Source: Streptomyces sp. WMMC940
GTDB lineage: Bacteria > Actinomycetota > Actinomycetes > Streptomycetales > Streptomycetaceae
Direction: 5' to 3'
Assembly (NCBI RefSeq): GCF_027460265.1
Contig: NZ_JAPZBC010000001.1
Location: 2,879,501 to 2,943,500, forward strand
Length of the DNA: 64,000 nt
Shown here: positions 39,795 to 48,459 of the stretch, piece after piece
Layout: every line of letters starts with the position of its first letter
How positions within the stretch are numbered: the stretch's first letter is position 1
The notes under the pieces: model-generated
What the model saw: only the letters and a program-made list of their open reading frames with translations
What the model was told of the DNA's origin: nothing
Database searches by the model: none
Program-made: the position numbers and the translations under genes

Positions 39795-40985
39795 TCATGG
39801 CAAGGGGCCCGCCCCGCCCGATCCCTGCCGGCCGTCGACCGGCCGTCGGCGGCCGGCCGCCGACGGCGTCGTTCCTCGCTCGTAGCCGACCTGGCGGGTC
39901 AGCCAGAAGAAGACGTCGGGGACCTGCCGCCGCCACTCACCCGTGTCGTGCGCGCCGCCGATCTCGACCACCTCGACCGTCGTCGGGTGCAGGGCGGCGG
40001 AACGCAGTGCGAGGCCCGACTCGAAGCCGTCGCCGCGTGCGCCGGAGACGAAAAGGGCGGTGCGCGGCGGCGTCGCCGCGGACCGCAGGATGGCGAGCGG
40101 GTCGTTGGCGCGGCGCAGTTCCCCGTCCCGGCCCGCGAGCGAGGCCTTCTCGGCTGCGGGGTCGTTGTAGCCGGACAGGCTCACCCCGGCGCGGTAGCGG
40201 TCGGGATGGGCGACGGCGAGCTTCGCCGCACAGTGCCCGCCCGCCGAGTAGCCGGCCACGGCCCAGCCCTCCGAACGTTGCATGGCACGGAAGTTGTCCA
40301 TCACCATCCTCGGGACGTCGACGCTCAGCCAGCTGTCGGCGTTGATCCGGCCCGGGATGTTCGCGCAGCCCGTGTCGACCCGGCCGAGCAGGGTCGTGCG
40401 CGGGGCGACGAGGATGAACGGGGCGATCCCGCCGCTCTCCATCAACGGCCGCAGCTGCTCCTGCACCTCGAGCGTGGCGAACCACGCCTTCGCCGACCCG
40501 GGGTACCCCGGGAGGAGTTCGACGACCGGGAACTTCGTGTTCCGGTAGGCGGGTTCGTCGTACTGCGGGGGCAGCCAGACGTAGACCTCGCCGCGGACGC
40601 CCGAGACCTGCCCCGTGAATTCGGTGACCTGGACGCCTTCGCCCAGGAGCGGATCGGTCGCCCGTCCGAACGTCACCCTGCTCTTGGGGAGGTCGGCGAA
40701 GCGCACCCCGCCCAGTCCGTCCTCGCCGAGGTCGGACGCGGCCTCGACGTGGTCGCCCGTGCCGAGCAGGTCCTCCCAACTGCCGTAGAGGCCGTTGCTG
40801 TTGTTCACGGCGACGAACACGACCACCAGCGCGGTCGCCTGCGCGAAGCCGAGCATCGCCAGCCGGACGGCGCCCCGCACCAGCGCCGGGCCGCGCACCC
40901 TGCCCCACAGGACGAGCGGCAGCAGCACCGCGACCGCGGCCAGCACGATCGCCGTCACGAAGAAGGAGGTACCGGTCAAGCTCAT
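39795..40985 (-). CDS. Membrane-anchored esterase-family (antigen 85/EstD-like) hydrolase
   Basis: 396 residues from ATG 40985 (GTG 40988 directly upstream is possible; no clear ribosome site). Two N-terminal transmembrane helices (FFVTAIVLAAVAVLLPLVL; AMLGFAQATALVVVFVAV). The extracytoplasmic alpha/beta-hydrolase domain has EVYVWLPPQYD, the nucleophile elbow VAGYSAGG (Ser about 245), a candidate Asp in SGARGDGFE and His in GGAHDTGEW. This matches PF00756 esterases, often acting on cell-envelope or siderophore esters. C-terminal ~30 residues are Gly/Arg-rich and may be unstructured. Substrate unknown. Confidence 0.82.
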   Translation of the reverse strand: MSLTGTSFFVTAIVLAAVAVLLPLVLWGRVRGPALVRGAVRLAMLGFAQATALVVVFVAVNNSNGLYGSWEDLLGTGDHVEAASDLGEDGLGGVRFADLPKSRVTFGRATDPLLGEGVQVTEFTGQVSGVRGEVYVWLPPQYDEPAYRNTKFPVVELLPGYPGSAKAWFATLEVQEQLRPLMESGGIAPFILVAPRTTLLGRVDTGCANIPGRINADSWLSVDVPRMVMDNFRAMQRSEGWAVAGYSAGGHCAAKLAVAHPDRYRAGVSLSGYNDPAAEKASLAGRDGELRRANDPLAILRSAATPPRTALFVSGARGDGFESGLALRSAALHPTTVEVVEIGGAHDTGEWRRQVPDVFFWLTRQVGYERGTTPSAAGRRRPVDGRQGSGGAGPLP

Positions 40986-41265
40986 CACGGACGGTTAGAG
41001 GGAGCGGACCCCGTCCCGGTTGCCGCGCACACGGGGCGTTCTCGTCACACATCCGCCCCATGCCGGACTCGTGGACACGGGGCGGGCGGACCGGCGCGGG
41101 CCGGAGACCGGACGCGGGCCCGCGCCCCGTCACCGCCCGTACGCCTCGCCGACCGGTCGTCTCGTCCGGCGGGCCTCGACGATCCCGGTCCGGTGGTCCT
41201 CGACTGCCCGTCGTGCGCCGCCGGGTCCTCACCGGACTCGTGGTGCGCCGCCGGGGCTCGCGGGC

Positions 41266-41961
41266 TCAGACCAGCCGGCGTGCCGTCGCCCAGCGCGTCA
41301 GCTCGTGCCGGTTCGACAGCTGCAGCTTCCTCAGCACCGCCGACACATGCGACTCCACCGTCTTCACCGAGATGAAGAGCTGCTTGGCGATCTCCTTGTA
41401 CGCGTAGCCACGGGCGATCAGCCGCAGCACCTCGCGCTCGCGCTGGGTGAGCCGGTCCAGGTCCTCGTCCACGGGGGGCGCGTCCGTGGAGGCGAAGGCG
41501 TCGAGGACGAATCCGGCCAGCCGCGGCGAGAACACCGCGTCGCCCTCTTGGACCCGGAAGATCGAGTCGACCAGATCGGCGCCGGTGATCGTCTTGGTCA
41601 CATAGCCGCGTGCGCCGCCGCGGATCACCCCGATGACGTCCTCGGCGGCGTCCGACACGGACAGTGCCAGGAAGCGGACCGGGCGCTCGGCGGCCGTCGC
41701 CAGTCCCGCGCAGCGGCGCAGCACCTCCACGCCGCCGCCACCGGGCAGATGCACGTCGAGGAGCACCACCTCGGGACGGGTGGCAGTGATCACGGTGACG
41801 GCCTGGTCGACGTCGGCGGCCTCGCCGACGACCTCGACGCCGGTCTCCTCGGTCCTGCCGATCTCGGCCTGCACCCCCGCGCGGAACATCCGGTGGTCGT
41901 CGACGAGCACGACCCGTGCCCGGCGCTCCGTCCCCTCGGCTGCGTCGGTCTGCTCGGTCAT
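41266..41961 (-). CDS. NarL/LuxR-type two-component response regulator
   Basis: 231 residues from ATG 41961. Receiver domain (about 15-135): acidic pair VVLVDDHRMF, phospho-acceptor Asp in VVLLDVHLPGGGG, switch Ser in LALSVSD, Lys in YVTKTI. C-terminal LuxR HTH (about 165-230): LTQREREVLRLIARGYAYKEIAKQLF. The start overlaps the kinase stop by 4 bases (ATGA), so it is the cognate partner of the PspC-fused kinase. Confidence 0.93.
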   Translation of the reverse strand: MTEQTDAAEGTERRARVVLVDDHRMFRAGVQAEIGRTEETGVEVVGEAADVDQAVTVITATRPEVVLLDVHLPGGGGVEVLRRCAGLATAAERPVRFLALSVSDAAEDVIGVIRGGARGYVTKTITGADLVDSIFRVQEGDAVFSPRLAGFVLDAFASTDAPPVDEDLDRLTQREREVLRLIARGYAYKEIAKQLFISVKTVESHVSAVLRKLQLSNRHELTRWATARRLV

Positions 41962-43232
41962 CCGTCCGCCCTCTCCATCTCCAGCTCCACTTCGGTGCCT
42001 CCGCCGGGCACCGACCGCAGGCGCGCCGTGCCTCCGTTGCGCTGCATACGGCCGACGATCGATTCTCGTACGCCCATGCGGTCCTCCGGAACGGCGTCGG
42101 GGTCGAACCCCGGCCCCCGGTCGCGCACCGAGACGAACACCGTACGGCCCTCCACCTCCGCGTACACCTGTACGGGTCCTCCCTCGCCACCGTACTTCGC
42201 GGCGTTGACCATCGCTTCGCGCGCGGCCTGCATCTGCGCCGTCAGCTTCTCGTCGAGCGGGCAGTCACCGACGACGACGACCTCCAGCGGGACGCCGTGC
42301 TTGTCCTCGACCTCCGCCGCGGAGCGCTTCACCGCGTCCGCGAGCATGGCGGGCTCCTCGTCCTCCTCCTTGCCGGTGCCCTCCGGCCGGTACAGCCAGT
42401 TGCGCAGCTCGCGCTCCTGGGCGCGGGCGAGCCTGCGCACCTCACCCGCGTCGTCCGCGTTCCGCTGGATCAGGGTGAGGGTGTGCAGCACGGAGTCGTG
42501 GACGTGGGCGGCGACCTCGGCGCGCTCCTGGGCGCGGATGCGCATGAGGCGCTCCTCGGAGAGGTCCTGGGTCATCCGCACCAGCCACGGGCCGGCCAGC
42601 AGAGCCACACCGACGATCACGGCCAGGGCGGCGGTCAGGACGTTGCCGAGTTGGGCGGCGGAGCCCCGGACGACCACGAAGACGGTGAGTCCCATGCCGA
42701 CCAGCGCGACGCCCGCCAGGCCGCGCGCCAGTTGCAGCAGTCTGCGGCGCCGGTCGTCGCCGGTCCACTGCGCCCGGCGGGCGTTGTCCGCCTGCCGCCA
42801 CACCAGCACGACACCGGCGCCCGTCAGCAGCACGGGCCAGACGTAACGGTTCGCCGGACCGCCGAGGTCGATGTTGGCGACGAACACGACCGCGCCGATC
42901 AGCAGGGCGACCAGCGCGAACAGCTGTCCCTTGTCGGGCTTGCGCAGCCGCCGTCTGCCGTCGGGCGCCGTCTCGAAGACGGGCTTGGGCTCGGCCGATC
43001 TGCCCCCGACACCGAGCGGCACGGCGATCCAGAACACCGCGTAGAGCAGCGCGCCGAGGCCGTCCGCCATGAAGAGCCCGAGGAAGACGAGCCGGACCCA
43101 GATCACCGGCAGTCCGAGGTGCCCCGCCAGCCCGCGCGCCACACCGCCCAGCCAACGGCCCTCCGCGCTGCGGTACAGCCTGCGGGCGGCGGGCTCTTCG
43201 GTCTCGGGCGGACGGGCGGTGGCGGCGGGCAT
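41958..43232 (-). CDS. PspC-domain histidine kinase (HisKA_3 type)
   Basis: 424 residues from ATG 43232. N-terminal PspC domain (about 17-75; RSAEGRWLGGVARGLAGHLG). Several transmembrane helices (to about 215). Dimerisation/phospho-acceptor motif AHVHDSVLHTLTLIQ (His near 240), then an HATPase domain with N box NAAKYGG and G box DRGPGFDPDAV / RMGVRESIVGRM. The domain order suggests sensing membrane stress through PspC. It is divergent from a second PspC protein (43395); six-base TCAGGG repeats lie between, possibly the regulator's binding sites. Confidence 0.9.
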   Translation of the reverse strand: MPAATARPPETEEPAARRLYRSAEGRWLGGVARGLAGHLGLPVIWVRLVFLGLFMADGLGALLYAVFWIAVPLGVGGRSAEPKPVFETAPDGRRRLRKPDKGQLFALVALLIGAVVFVANIDLGGPANRYVWPVLLTGAGVVLVWRQADNARRAQWTGDDRRRRLLQLARGLAGVALVGMGLTVFVVVRGSAAQLGNVLTAALAVIVGVALLAGPWLVRMTQDLSEERLMRIRAQERAEVAAHVHDSVLHTLTLIQRNADDAGEVRRLARAQERELRNWLYRPEGTGKEEDEEPAMLADAVKRSAAEVEDKHGVPLEVVVVGDCPLDEKLTAQMQAAREAMVNAAKYGGEGGPVQVYAEVEGRTVFVSVRDRGPGFDPDAVPEDRMGVRESIVGRMQRNGGTARLRSVPGGGTEVELEMERADG

Positions 43233-43267
43233 GTCCCGATGGTCACACGGCGCCGGCGGTGGGGACA

Positions 43268-43338
43268 TCAGGGCCGTCCCTGAGAGAGACCCTGAACCTC
43301 CGTGGTCCCGGCCCCGGCCTCGGGGTGCAATATCAGGG
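43268..43338. promoter_or_regulatory. TCAGGG/CCCTGA repeats between divergent PspC genes
   Basis: TCAGGG 43268-43273 and CCCTGA 43278-43283 form an inverted pair; CCCTGA 43290-43295 and TCAGGG 43333-43338 follow. Four copies in 71 bases of a 162-base control region is far above expectation for a hexamer. Confidence 0.5.
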
Positions 43339-43394
43339 AAGGGCCAGGGTCGGGACGGCTGCCGTCCGCCGTGGCGGCCCGTCACCATGGAGAC

Positions 43395-44690
43395 ATGACT
43401 CAGCCGACCGCCCCGCCCGCCGCGCCGCCGGAGCCGCGGTTCCCGCCCGCGCTGCTGCGGCGGACCGCGCGGCACAAGGTCGTCGGCGGGGTCTGCGGGG
43501 GGCTCGGCCGGTACTGCGACGTCGACCCGGTGGTCCTCCGTATCGCCATGGGCGTGCTGGCGGTGACCGGCGGCATCGGTCTGATCTTCTACGGCTTCGC
43601 CTGGCTGCTGATCCCGCTGGAGGGCGAGGAGGAGAACGAGGCGCGGCGCGCCCTGTCCGGCCGCGTCGACGGGGCCGCCCTGGTCGCCGTACTGCTGGCG
43701 CTGCTCGGCTGCGGACTGTTCCTGTCGATGCTGGGCAACGACGGGACGCTCGCGTTCTCCGCGCTGCTGTCGCTCGCCGTCGCGGGCGCCGCCGTGTGGT
43801 CGCGGCGGCGCACCACCGCCGCCCCGCACGGCGGGCCGCTGGACGCGGCGACGGCGCACGCCGTGGCGGAGGCCCCGCCGGAGGCCAAGGCTCCCCCGAC
43901 GCCCGACGGCCCGTCCTGGTGGCGCGACCCGATCGTCAAGGACGGCACCACGGGGCCGGTGGCGACCGGCTATCTGTGGGGGCCGGCCGACGCCGCGCCG
44001 GACGCCGCCGCGCTCCCCCGCGAGCGGCGCCGCGCCACTCCGTCGCCGCGCCCGCGCGGGCCCCGCGGCATCGCCGGAATCGTCTTCCTGCTCGCTCTGG
44101 TGGCGGGTGGTCTCGGCACGGGTCTGTCCTGGGAGTCGCAGCCGCTGGGCACCAGCCTGCAGACCGGGCTCGCCTGCGCCCTCGCCGTGTTCGGGTTCGG
44201 CCTGGTGGTCGGCAGCCTCCTCGGCCGGATCGGCGGTGGCACGGTCCTGCTGACCGTGGTCACGGCCGGGCTCCTGGTGGGTGCGTCCGTCCTGCCCGAG
44301 CAGATCAGCACCCGGTGGACGCGGACGGAATGGCGGCCCACGACGGCCGCCGCCGTGGCTCCGCGGTACCAGCTGGGCTCGGGCACGGCCACGCTCGACC
44401 TGAGCCGGGTGGCGGTGCCGCCGGAGGGGACGGTGAGCACCGCCGCGGAGCTCGGCGCGGGCCGGCTGACGGTCGTGCTGCCGCCGGACGCCACGGTGCG
44501 GATCCGGGCCCGCGCCGGCGTCGGTGACGTCCGGCTGCCCGGGGATCCCGTGAACGACGTGGACGTCGCCCCGGACCGGGACCGCACGGGTACGCTCGCT
44601 CCGCCCGCCGGTGCGGGGCCCGCGGGCACGCTCGACCTCGATCTGGCGGTCGCGCTCGGACAGGTGGAGGTCACCCGTGCTGCGTCATGA
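43395..44690 (+). CDS. PspC-domain membrane protein
   Basis: 431 residues from ATG 43395 (GGAG close upstream). PspC domain at about 20-80 (RTARHKVVGGVCGGLGRYCDVDP, then a helix IAMGVLAVTGGIGLIFYGFAWLLIPL). Further helices (about 95-140; GIAGIVFLLALVAGG; ALAVFGFGLVVGSLLG; VLLTVVTAGLLVGASVL). The C-terminal ~110 residues form an extracytoplasmic beta-rich domain resembling LiaF-type C-terminal repeats (GAGRLTVVLPPDATVRIRA). Likely a membrane-stress component controlled by the adjacent two-component system. Confidence 0.85.
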   Translation: MTQPTAPPAAPPEPRFPPALLRRTARHKVVGGVCGGLGRYCDVDPVVLRIAMGVLAVTGGIGLIFYGFAWLLIPLEGEEENEARRALSGRVDGAALVAVLLALLGCGLFLSMLGNDGTLAFSALLSLAVAGAAVWSRRRTTAAPHGGPLDAATAHAVAEAPPEAKAPPTPDGPSWWRDPIVKDGTTGPVATGYLWGPADAAPDAAALPRERRRATPSPRPRGPRGIAGIVFLLALVAGGLGTGLSWESQPLGTSLQTGLACALAVFGFGLVVGSLLGRIGGGTVLLTVVTAGLLVGASVLPEQISTRWTRTEWRPTTAAAVAPRYQLGSGTATLDLSRVAVPPEGTVSTAAELGAGRLTVVLPPDATVRIRARAGVGDVRLPGDPVNDVDVAPDRDRTGTLAPPAGAGPAGTLDLDLAVALGQVEVTRAAS

Positions 44691-44940
44691 GTTCCGTCCG
44701 GGGAGGCTGATCGCGGGCACGGCGGCCCTGGCGACCGCCGCGGCCTATCTCGGCGACGCGACCGGGGCCTGGCAGACCCCGTGGTTCACGGCCCTTCCGG
44801 TGATGTCCGGCGGCCTCTTCCTCGCCGCCGTCGTCGCCCTCGTCCACTACCGGCTGCGTCGGCGCCGTTCGGCGATCGCCGCGTCCAGCGAGAACACGGA
44901 GGCGCCGGCGAGCACCAGTGGCAGCCAGGCCACCAGGTAG
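44677..44940 (+). CDS. Small two-helix membrane protein
   Basis: 87 residues from GTG 44677, with GGTGGAGG at 44663-44670; it overlaps the PspC stop by 14 bases and is probably translated with it. Two hydrophobic helices (LIAGTAALATAAAYLG; VMSGGLFLAAVVALVHY), then a basic stretch and a Ser/Thr-rich tail. The tail's last 94 bases run antisense to the doxX 3' remnant (44847-44948), so the genuine gene pair must have overlapped tail to tail before the element inserted. Confidence 0.7.
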   Translation: MLRHEFRPGRLIAGTAALATAAAYLGDATGAWQTPWFTALPVMSGGLFLAAVVALVHYRLRRRRSAIAASSENTEAPASTSGSQATR

Positions 44941-44948
44941 GCCAGATC
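44847..44948 (-). pseudogene. Displaced native 3' end of doxX (33 codons plus stop)
   Basis: Reading the minus strand from the left junction gives an open frame with LPLVLAGASVFSLDAAIA and stop TAG at 44847-44849. It is the ordinary C-terminal signature of Streptomyces DoxX proteins and aligns with the last part of the intact doxX at 49655 (WVPLVLAGAPYWSLDAVI), 16 of the first 26 residues identical. It has no start of its own. It is the piece cut off when the 4.8 kb element inserted. Confidence 0.85.
44944..44948. other. attL core
   Basis: AGATC, shared with the right end, lies 32 bases before the integrase ATG. Outside is the displaced doxX end; inside is GTATTGCTG (44955-44963), the right arm of the reconstructed attP. 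Confidence 0.65.
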
Positions 44949-44980
44949 ACTTGCGTATTGCTGTTGTAGGGTCATGATCC

Positions 44981-46528
44981 ATGAAGCCTGTGCGGGTACT
45001 GATCGCCCTCAGGATCAGCAACGAGACCGACGCGTCCACCTCACTGGAGCGGCAACTCCAGGACTGCACGGCCTACGTGAACGAGAGGCAGCACCTCGGG
45101 TGGCAGGTAGTGGGCGTAGCCAGAGACGCTCACATCTCCGCCACCAAGTCACACCCCTTCGAGAGACCGGAACTCGGAGAGTGGCTGAACAACCGAGCCC
45201 CAGACTTCGACCTGTTGCTCTTCTGGAAAATGGACCGGTTCGTCCGCAAGGTCGTCGACATGCAGGACATGATCAAGTGGGCGACTGCACATGGCGGCAA
45301 GGCATTGGTTTCGGTCAAGGAACCCGTTCTCGACATGGTCGGCCCTTTCCGGCACGTCATCATCGACCTGTTCGCGGCCATCGCCGAGACCGAAGCGCAG
45401 AACATCTCCATGCGAGTCAAGTCGTTTCAGAGCTACGCCAAGTCGAAGAACGTCTGGGCTAAGGGAAACCCACCCTACGGCTACGAATCCTTCCGTGACA
45501 CCGACGGCGCGATGAGGCTTCGGGTCCGGGAGACTCAAAGGGAAGTCATTCGGGAAATTTACAAGCGAGTAGTCGAAGACGGGGACCCTTACTCGACAAT
45601 CTGTGACGACTTCAACGCCAGAGGGGTTCCCTCCCCTGCGGGCGAGAGGATGTCGGAGCGTCGAAAGAAAAACGGCACAACCATGCCTGTATGGCGGAGC
45701 CGTACCATCACGAACATCCTGAGGTCGGAAACCATCCTCGGCTGGAAGTGCGAAGAGGTGAAGATCCCCGGAAAGAAATACGGAGTATCGCAAGCTATTC
45801 TCACTTCTGAAGGAAAGATCCGGATGGCAGACCCCATTCTCACGGACGATGAATGGGCGAAGCTCCAGGACGAGATGAACAGGCGCCCCGGCGCCGCCCG
45901 TCGCACCACAAAGAACACGACCGCCTATCGCGGAGTTGTGCTCTGTGGCGGGTGCGGCAAGAACCTGTACCTCTTCAACCCGGAGAGGCAGCAAGGCAAG
46001 CCGGTGTACCGGTGCAATAAGTCGGCAAGTCGGGATTCATGTGGCAAGGGGTACGCCTTCCGGGCCGAGAAGGTGGAGGAACTTGTCGAGACGATGATCC
46101 TCGGAACCATCGGAGACTCCCCGATGCATGAGCGCCACTACGTCAAGGGGTCGAACAACTCTCAGAGGCTGCGGGAGATCGAAGAGTATGTAACGGAACT
46201 CCAGAGGTCCATCCGCCCTGGCGGAAAGAACTCATCGGGATTCGCCAAGAAGTCGACGGAAGAAGAGATTGCTGCTCTCTACGAGGAACACGATTCCCTG
46301 GCGGCCGAAGGAGACAAGCCGGACAGGTACGAGTACCGGGACACCGGGGAGACCTTCCGTCACATGTGGGAGAGGAACAAGGACAACGAAGCCGAGAGGA
46401 CGCGTCACCTGCTGAAGGCAGGGATCACCATCCGGCTGCATCCACTCACCAAGGGAGTCTCCAACACCACTGACTTCGGTGCAGAGGTGGACCTGGGGAA
46501 CCGAAGTGAGCCATTCACTATTCACTGA
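44981..46528 (+). CDS. Large serine recombinase (integrase)
   Basis: 515 residues from ATG 44981. Catalytic resolvase domain (about 1-150): nucleophile Ser13 in ALRISNETD, Arg/Gln of LERQLQDC, and the DRFVRKVVDMQD and AIAETEAQNIS motifs. Recombinase domain (about 170-290): GNPPYGYESF ... ITNILRSETILGWK. Zinc ribbon (about 325-365): CGGCGKNLYLF and YRCNKSASRDSCGKGY. A coiled-coil and acidic C-terminal part follow. The size and order fit phiC31-like phage/element integrases. It starts 32 bases inside the left junction, where such genes usually sit. Codon use is AT-richer than that of the flanking genes. Confidence 0.95.
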   Translation: MKPVRVLIALRISNETDASTSLERQLQDCTAYVNERQHLGWQVVGVARDAHISATKSHPFERPELGEWLNNRAPDFDLLLFWKMDRFVRKVVDMQDMIKWATAHGGKALVSVKEPVLDMVGPFRHVIIDLFAAIAETEAQNISMRVKSFQSYAKSKNVWAKGNPPYGYESFRDTDGAMRLRVRETQREVIREIYKRVVEDGDPYSTICDDFNARGVPSPAGERMSERRKKNGTTMPVWRSRTITNILRSETILGWKCEEVKIPGKKYGVSQAILTSEGKIRMADPILTDDEWAKLQDEMNRRPGAARRTTKNTTAYRGVVLCGGCGKNLYLFNPERQQGKPVYRCNKSASRDSCGKGYAFRAEKVEELVETMILGTIGDSPMHERHYVKGSNNSQRLREIEEYVTELQRSIRPGGKNSSGFAKKSTEEEIAALYEEHDSLAAEGDKPDRYEYRDTGETFRHMWERNKDNEAERTRHLLKAGITIRLHPLTKGVSNTTDFGAEVDLGNRSEPFTIH

Positions 46529-46589
46529 CCCTGCGGACATCCTCCTCGAAGGGGATGCCCGCTCTAGCGACATCTAGAGACTCTCCATC

Positions 46590-46615
46590 GTGGGGGGGTA
46601 TATACAACCCCCCAC
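46590..46615. terminator. Hairpin downstream of the integrase
   Basis: GTGGGGGG (46590-46597) and CCCCCCAC (46608-46615) flank an AT-rich loop, 62 bases past the integrase stop. Terminator is likely; an operator is possible. Confidence 0.55.
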
Positions 46616-46722
46616 ATTAAATATGTACGTGTCCTTGGCTGAAGTCCGGGACGGGACTCACGAGAGTGAGAGCGGGGTCACACAACGAACGGCAGAGACC
46701 TCGGGAACCTCTCAAGATCTTT

Positions 46723-46740
46723 TATTCCGCAACCGGAATA
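46723..46740. promoter_or_regulatory. Palindrome upstream of the element's regulatory module
   Basis: TATTCCG (46723-46729) and CGGAATA (46734-46740) are exact inverted repeats around CAAC, in an AT-rich segment about 90 bases before the first module gene. It is a plausible operator of the XRE regulator encoded downstream. Confidence 0.45.
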
Positions 46741-46827
46741 GTCCCGAGTCGGCATGGACGAAGAACAACAGCCTACGTAGCGTCGATCAGCAAGGGCCTC
46801 ACCAGGGGCCGCAGACAAGGGGGCACC

Positions 46828-47037
46828 ATGGCGCGTGAAGAACTGATCCGTCTCACCGGCAAGTTCGACGGACCCGACTGCGATGACGACGACTGCCCGA
46901 ACGTCTACCGCACGGCAAGCGGCTCCATCGTGGTGCAGGGAGGCGTCTCCACGGCCTTCCAACCGCCGGAGGGGGAAGCTCTGGTGGAGATCCCCGAAGC
47001 AGTACTCAGGGAGGCTGTACGTGCTCTTGGATGGTGA
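46828..47037 (+). CDS. Short acidic protein of the DUF6879-linked module
   Basis: 69 residues from ATG 46828 (AAGGGGGC upstream). Contains DGPDCDDDDCPNVY, a pattern (acidic run, two cysteines) I recall in small Streptomyces proteins encoded before DUF6879 genes, followed by SIVVQGG and VEIPEAVL. No membrane segment. It overlaps the next gene by 17 bases, so the two are coupled. Function unknown. Confidence 0.75.
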   Translation: MAREELIRLTGKFDGPDCDDDDCPNVYRTASGSIVVQGGVSTAFQPPEGEALVEIPEAVLREAVRALGW

Positions 47038-47542
47038 TGAGTGGCGCAGGACGTTCGACGCCTTCCAGCACGACGCCTGGCGGTTTGAGGCTCAGCCCAC
47101 CTACACCATACCCAAGGAGACCGAGAACGTTGCTCGGTTCCTTCGAGGGGAGCCCAAGCCCGCCGTCCACAACTCCCGCTGGCATGAGCGCGTTCACGGC
47201 TACGTGTCATCGGGCCGGAAAATAGGGCGAGTACGGATCGTACGGCAGCCGTTGACGGACTATCAGCGATACCAGTTCGCTTGGGGCATTCCCGGCAACA
47301 TCCAGGCCGGGGAGGATATCCGCGTGCTGGATGTCACACACGACGACTACGGCCTACCGCTCTCAGGAACCGACTGGTGGATGTTCGACGAGACTCAAGT
47401 GGTGCACCTCAACTTCCGTACGGACGGGACACAGATCAACCGTGAACTGTTCACTGGCGACATCACTCCCTATCTGGAATGGAAGCACACGGCCCTGGCT
47501 CATTCCATACCATTCTTCGAGTACGTGAAAGAAGCCGAGTGA
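47021..47542 (+). CDS. DUF6879 family protein
   Basis: 173 residues from GTG 47021, chosen because GGGAGG (47009-47014) is well spaced and the family begins near WRRTFDAFQHDAWRFE. Conserved features: VHGYVSSGRKIGRVRIVRQPLTDYQRYQF, DWWMFDE, and VVHLNF near the C-terminus. Cytoplasmic. In Streptomyces this family is repeatedly encoded next to XRE/DUF5753 regulators, reminiscent of toxin-antitoxin or developmental switch pairs (WhiJ/BldB-like loci), but its activity is not known. Confidence 0.8.
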   Translation: MLLDGDEWRRTFDAFQHDAWRFEAQPTYTIPKETENVARFLRGEPKPAVHNSRWHERVHGYVSSGRKIGRVRIVRQPLTDYQRYQFAWGIPGNIQAGEDIRVLDVTHDDYGLPLSGTDWWMFDETQVVHLNFRTDGTQINRELFTGDITPYLEWKHTALAHSIPFFEYVKEAE

Positions 47543-47545
47543 CGG

Positions 47546-48376
47546 GTGACGTTCGAGCCTGAGCAGCTAGGGCAGTCGAGGACTGATCTGGCAGAAAAGC
47601 TCCGTGAGTTGCGTAAGCGAGCCGGTCTCACAGGTGATCGGCTCGCAAGGCGCTGTAACATGTCTCAGAGCCAGATCAGCAAGTTCGAGACCGGCAAGAA
47701 GACACCGAAGCTGGTTGACGTCGAACGCATCCTGCGAGCCCTGGACGCTCCCCCTGAGCTGATCACGGAGATCACCGCCCTTGCTCGAATCGCCAACACC
47801 GAGTGGCAGGACAAGCGCTCTTCCTGGCGCAGGGGGATGGAAAAGCGTCAGGCGGAGTTGGCCTCACTGGAGTCCGAAGCGACGGAGCTGCGATATTTTC
47901 TGCCAGCGATGATCACTGGGCTGTTGGCGACCCCGGAATACATCCGCGCCAGCCTGAGCCACACACCGGGCGACCCTTCCACGACCCTTGCCAAGAAGCT
48001 GGAGCGTCAGGCCGTCCTCTATGACACGGCGAAAACCTTCACGTTTCTCCTCACGGAACAGGCAGTAAGGTGGGCGACCGTCCCACACCCCGCCCTGGCC
48101 GTTCAGATTGGCCGCCTCACATCACTCTCCCACCTTCCCAATATCCGTATAGGAGTTATCCCGTTGGGGACGGTGATACCACGAGGACCGATGAACACCT
48201 TCACGGTCTATGACGACCGATTGACCACGGTCGAGAACTTCACCGGCCGCATGGTCTTTCGTGATCCTCGTGACGTCTCTGAGCACCTCACCGTCTTTGC
48301 CTCGTTCGAGCGTTCCGCTCTATTCGGAGGCGCAGCAAGAGAGTTGCTTGAGCAGTGGGCAGACCACCACCGGTGA
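47546..48376 (+). CDS. XRE-family regulator with DUF5753 domain
   Basis: 276 residues from GTG 47546, 3 bases after the DUF6879 stop. Helix-turn-helix at about 17-70 (LRKRAGLTGDRLARRCNMSQ), then the DUF5753 domain (about 95-270) with its usual AMITGLLATPEYIRA, ERQAVLYD and FERSALFG blocks. Family members are WhiJ-like regulators paired with small partner proteins. Here the partner is probably the DUF6879 protein and/or the acidic protein. Possible target: the TATTCCG palindrome at 46723. Confidence 0.9.
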   Translation: MTFEPEQLGQSRTDLAEKLRELRKRAGLTGDRLARRCNMSQSQISKFETGKKTPKLVDVERILRALDAPPELITEITALARIANTEWQDKRSSWRRGMEKRQAELASLESEATELRYFLPAMITGLLATPEYIRASLSHTPGDPSTTLAKKLERQAVLYDTAKTFTFLLTEQAVRWATVPHPALAVQIGRLTSLSHLPNIRIGVIPLGTVIPRGPMNTFTVYDDRLTTVENFTGRMVFRDPRDVSEHLTVFASFERSALFGGAARELLEQWADHHR

Positions 48377-48459
48377 TCTTTAGTCAGGAACGGGAATACT
48401 GATCGGCGCTGCTCGCCGGCCGGTGGACCATGAATGGGTCACGAATCCGGGGAGGACTG

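Noticed and set aside
46590..46838. 82-codon open frame starting in the hairpin after the integrase
   Set aside because: No ribosome site; its start lies inside the hairpin and it overlaps the operator and the acidic-protein gene start.
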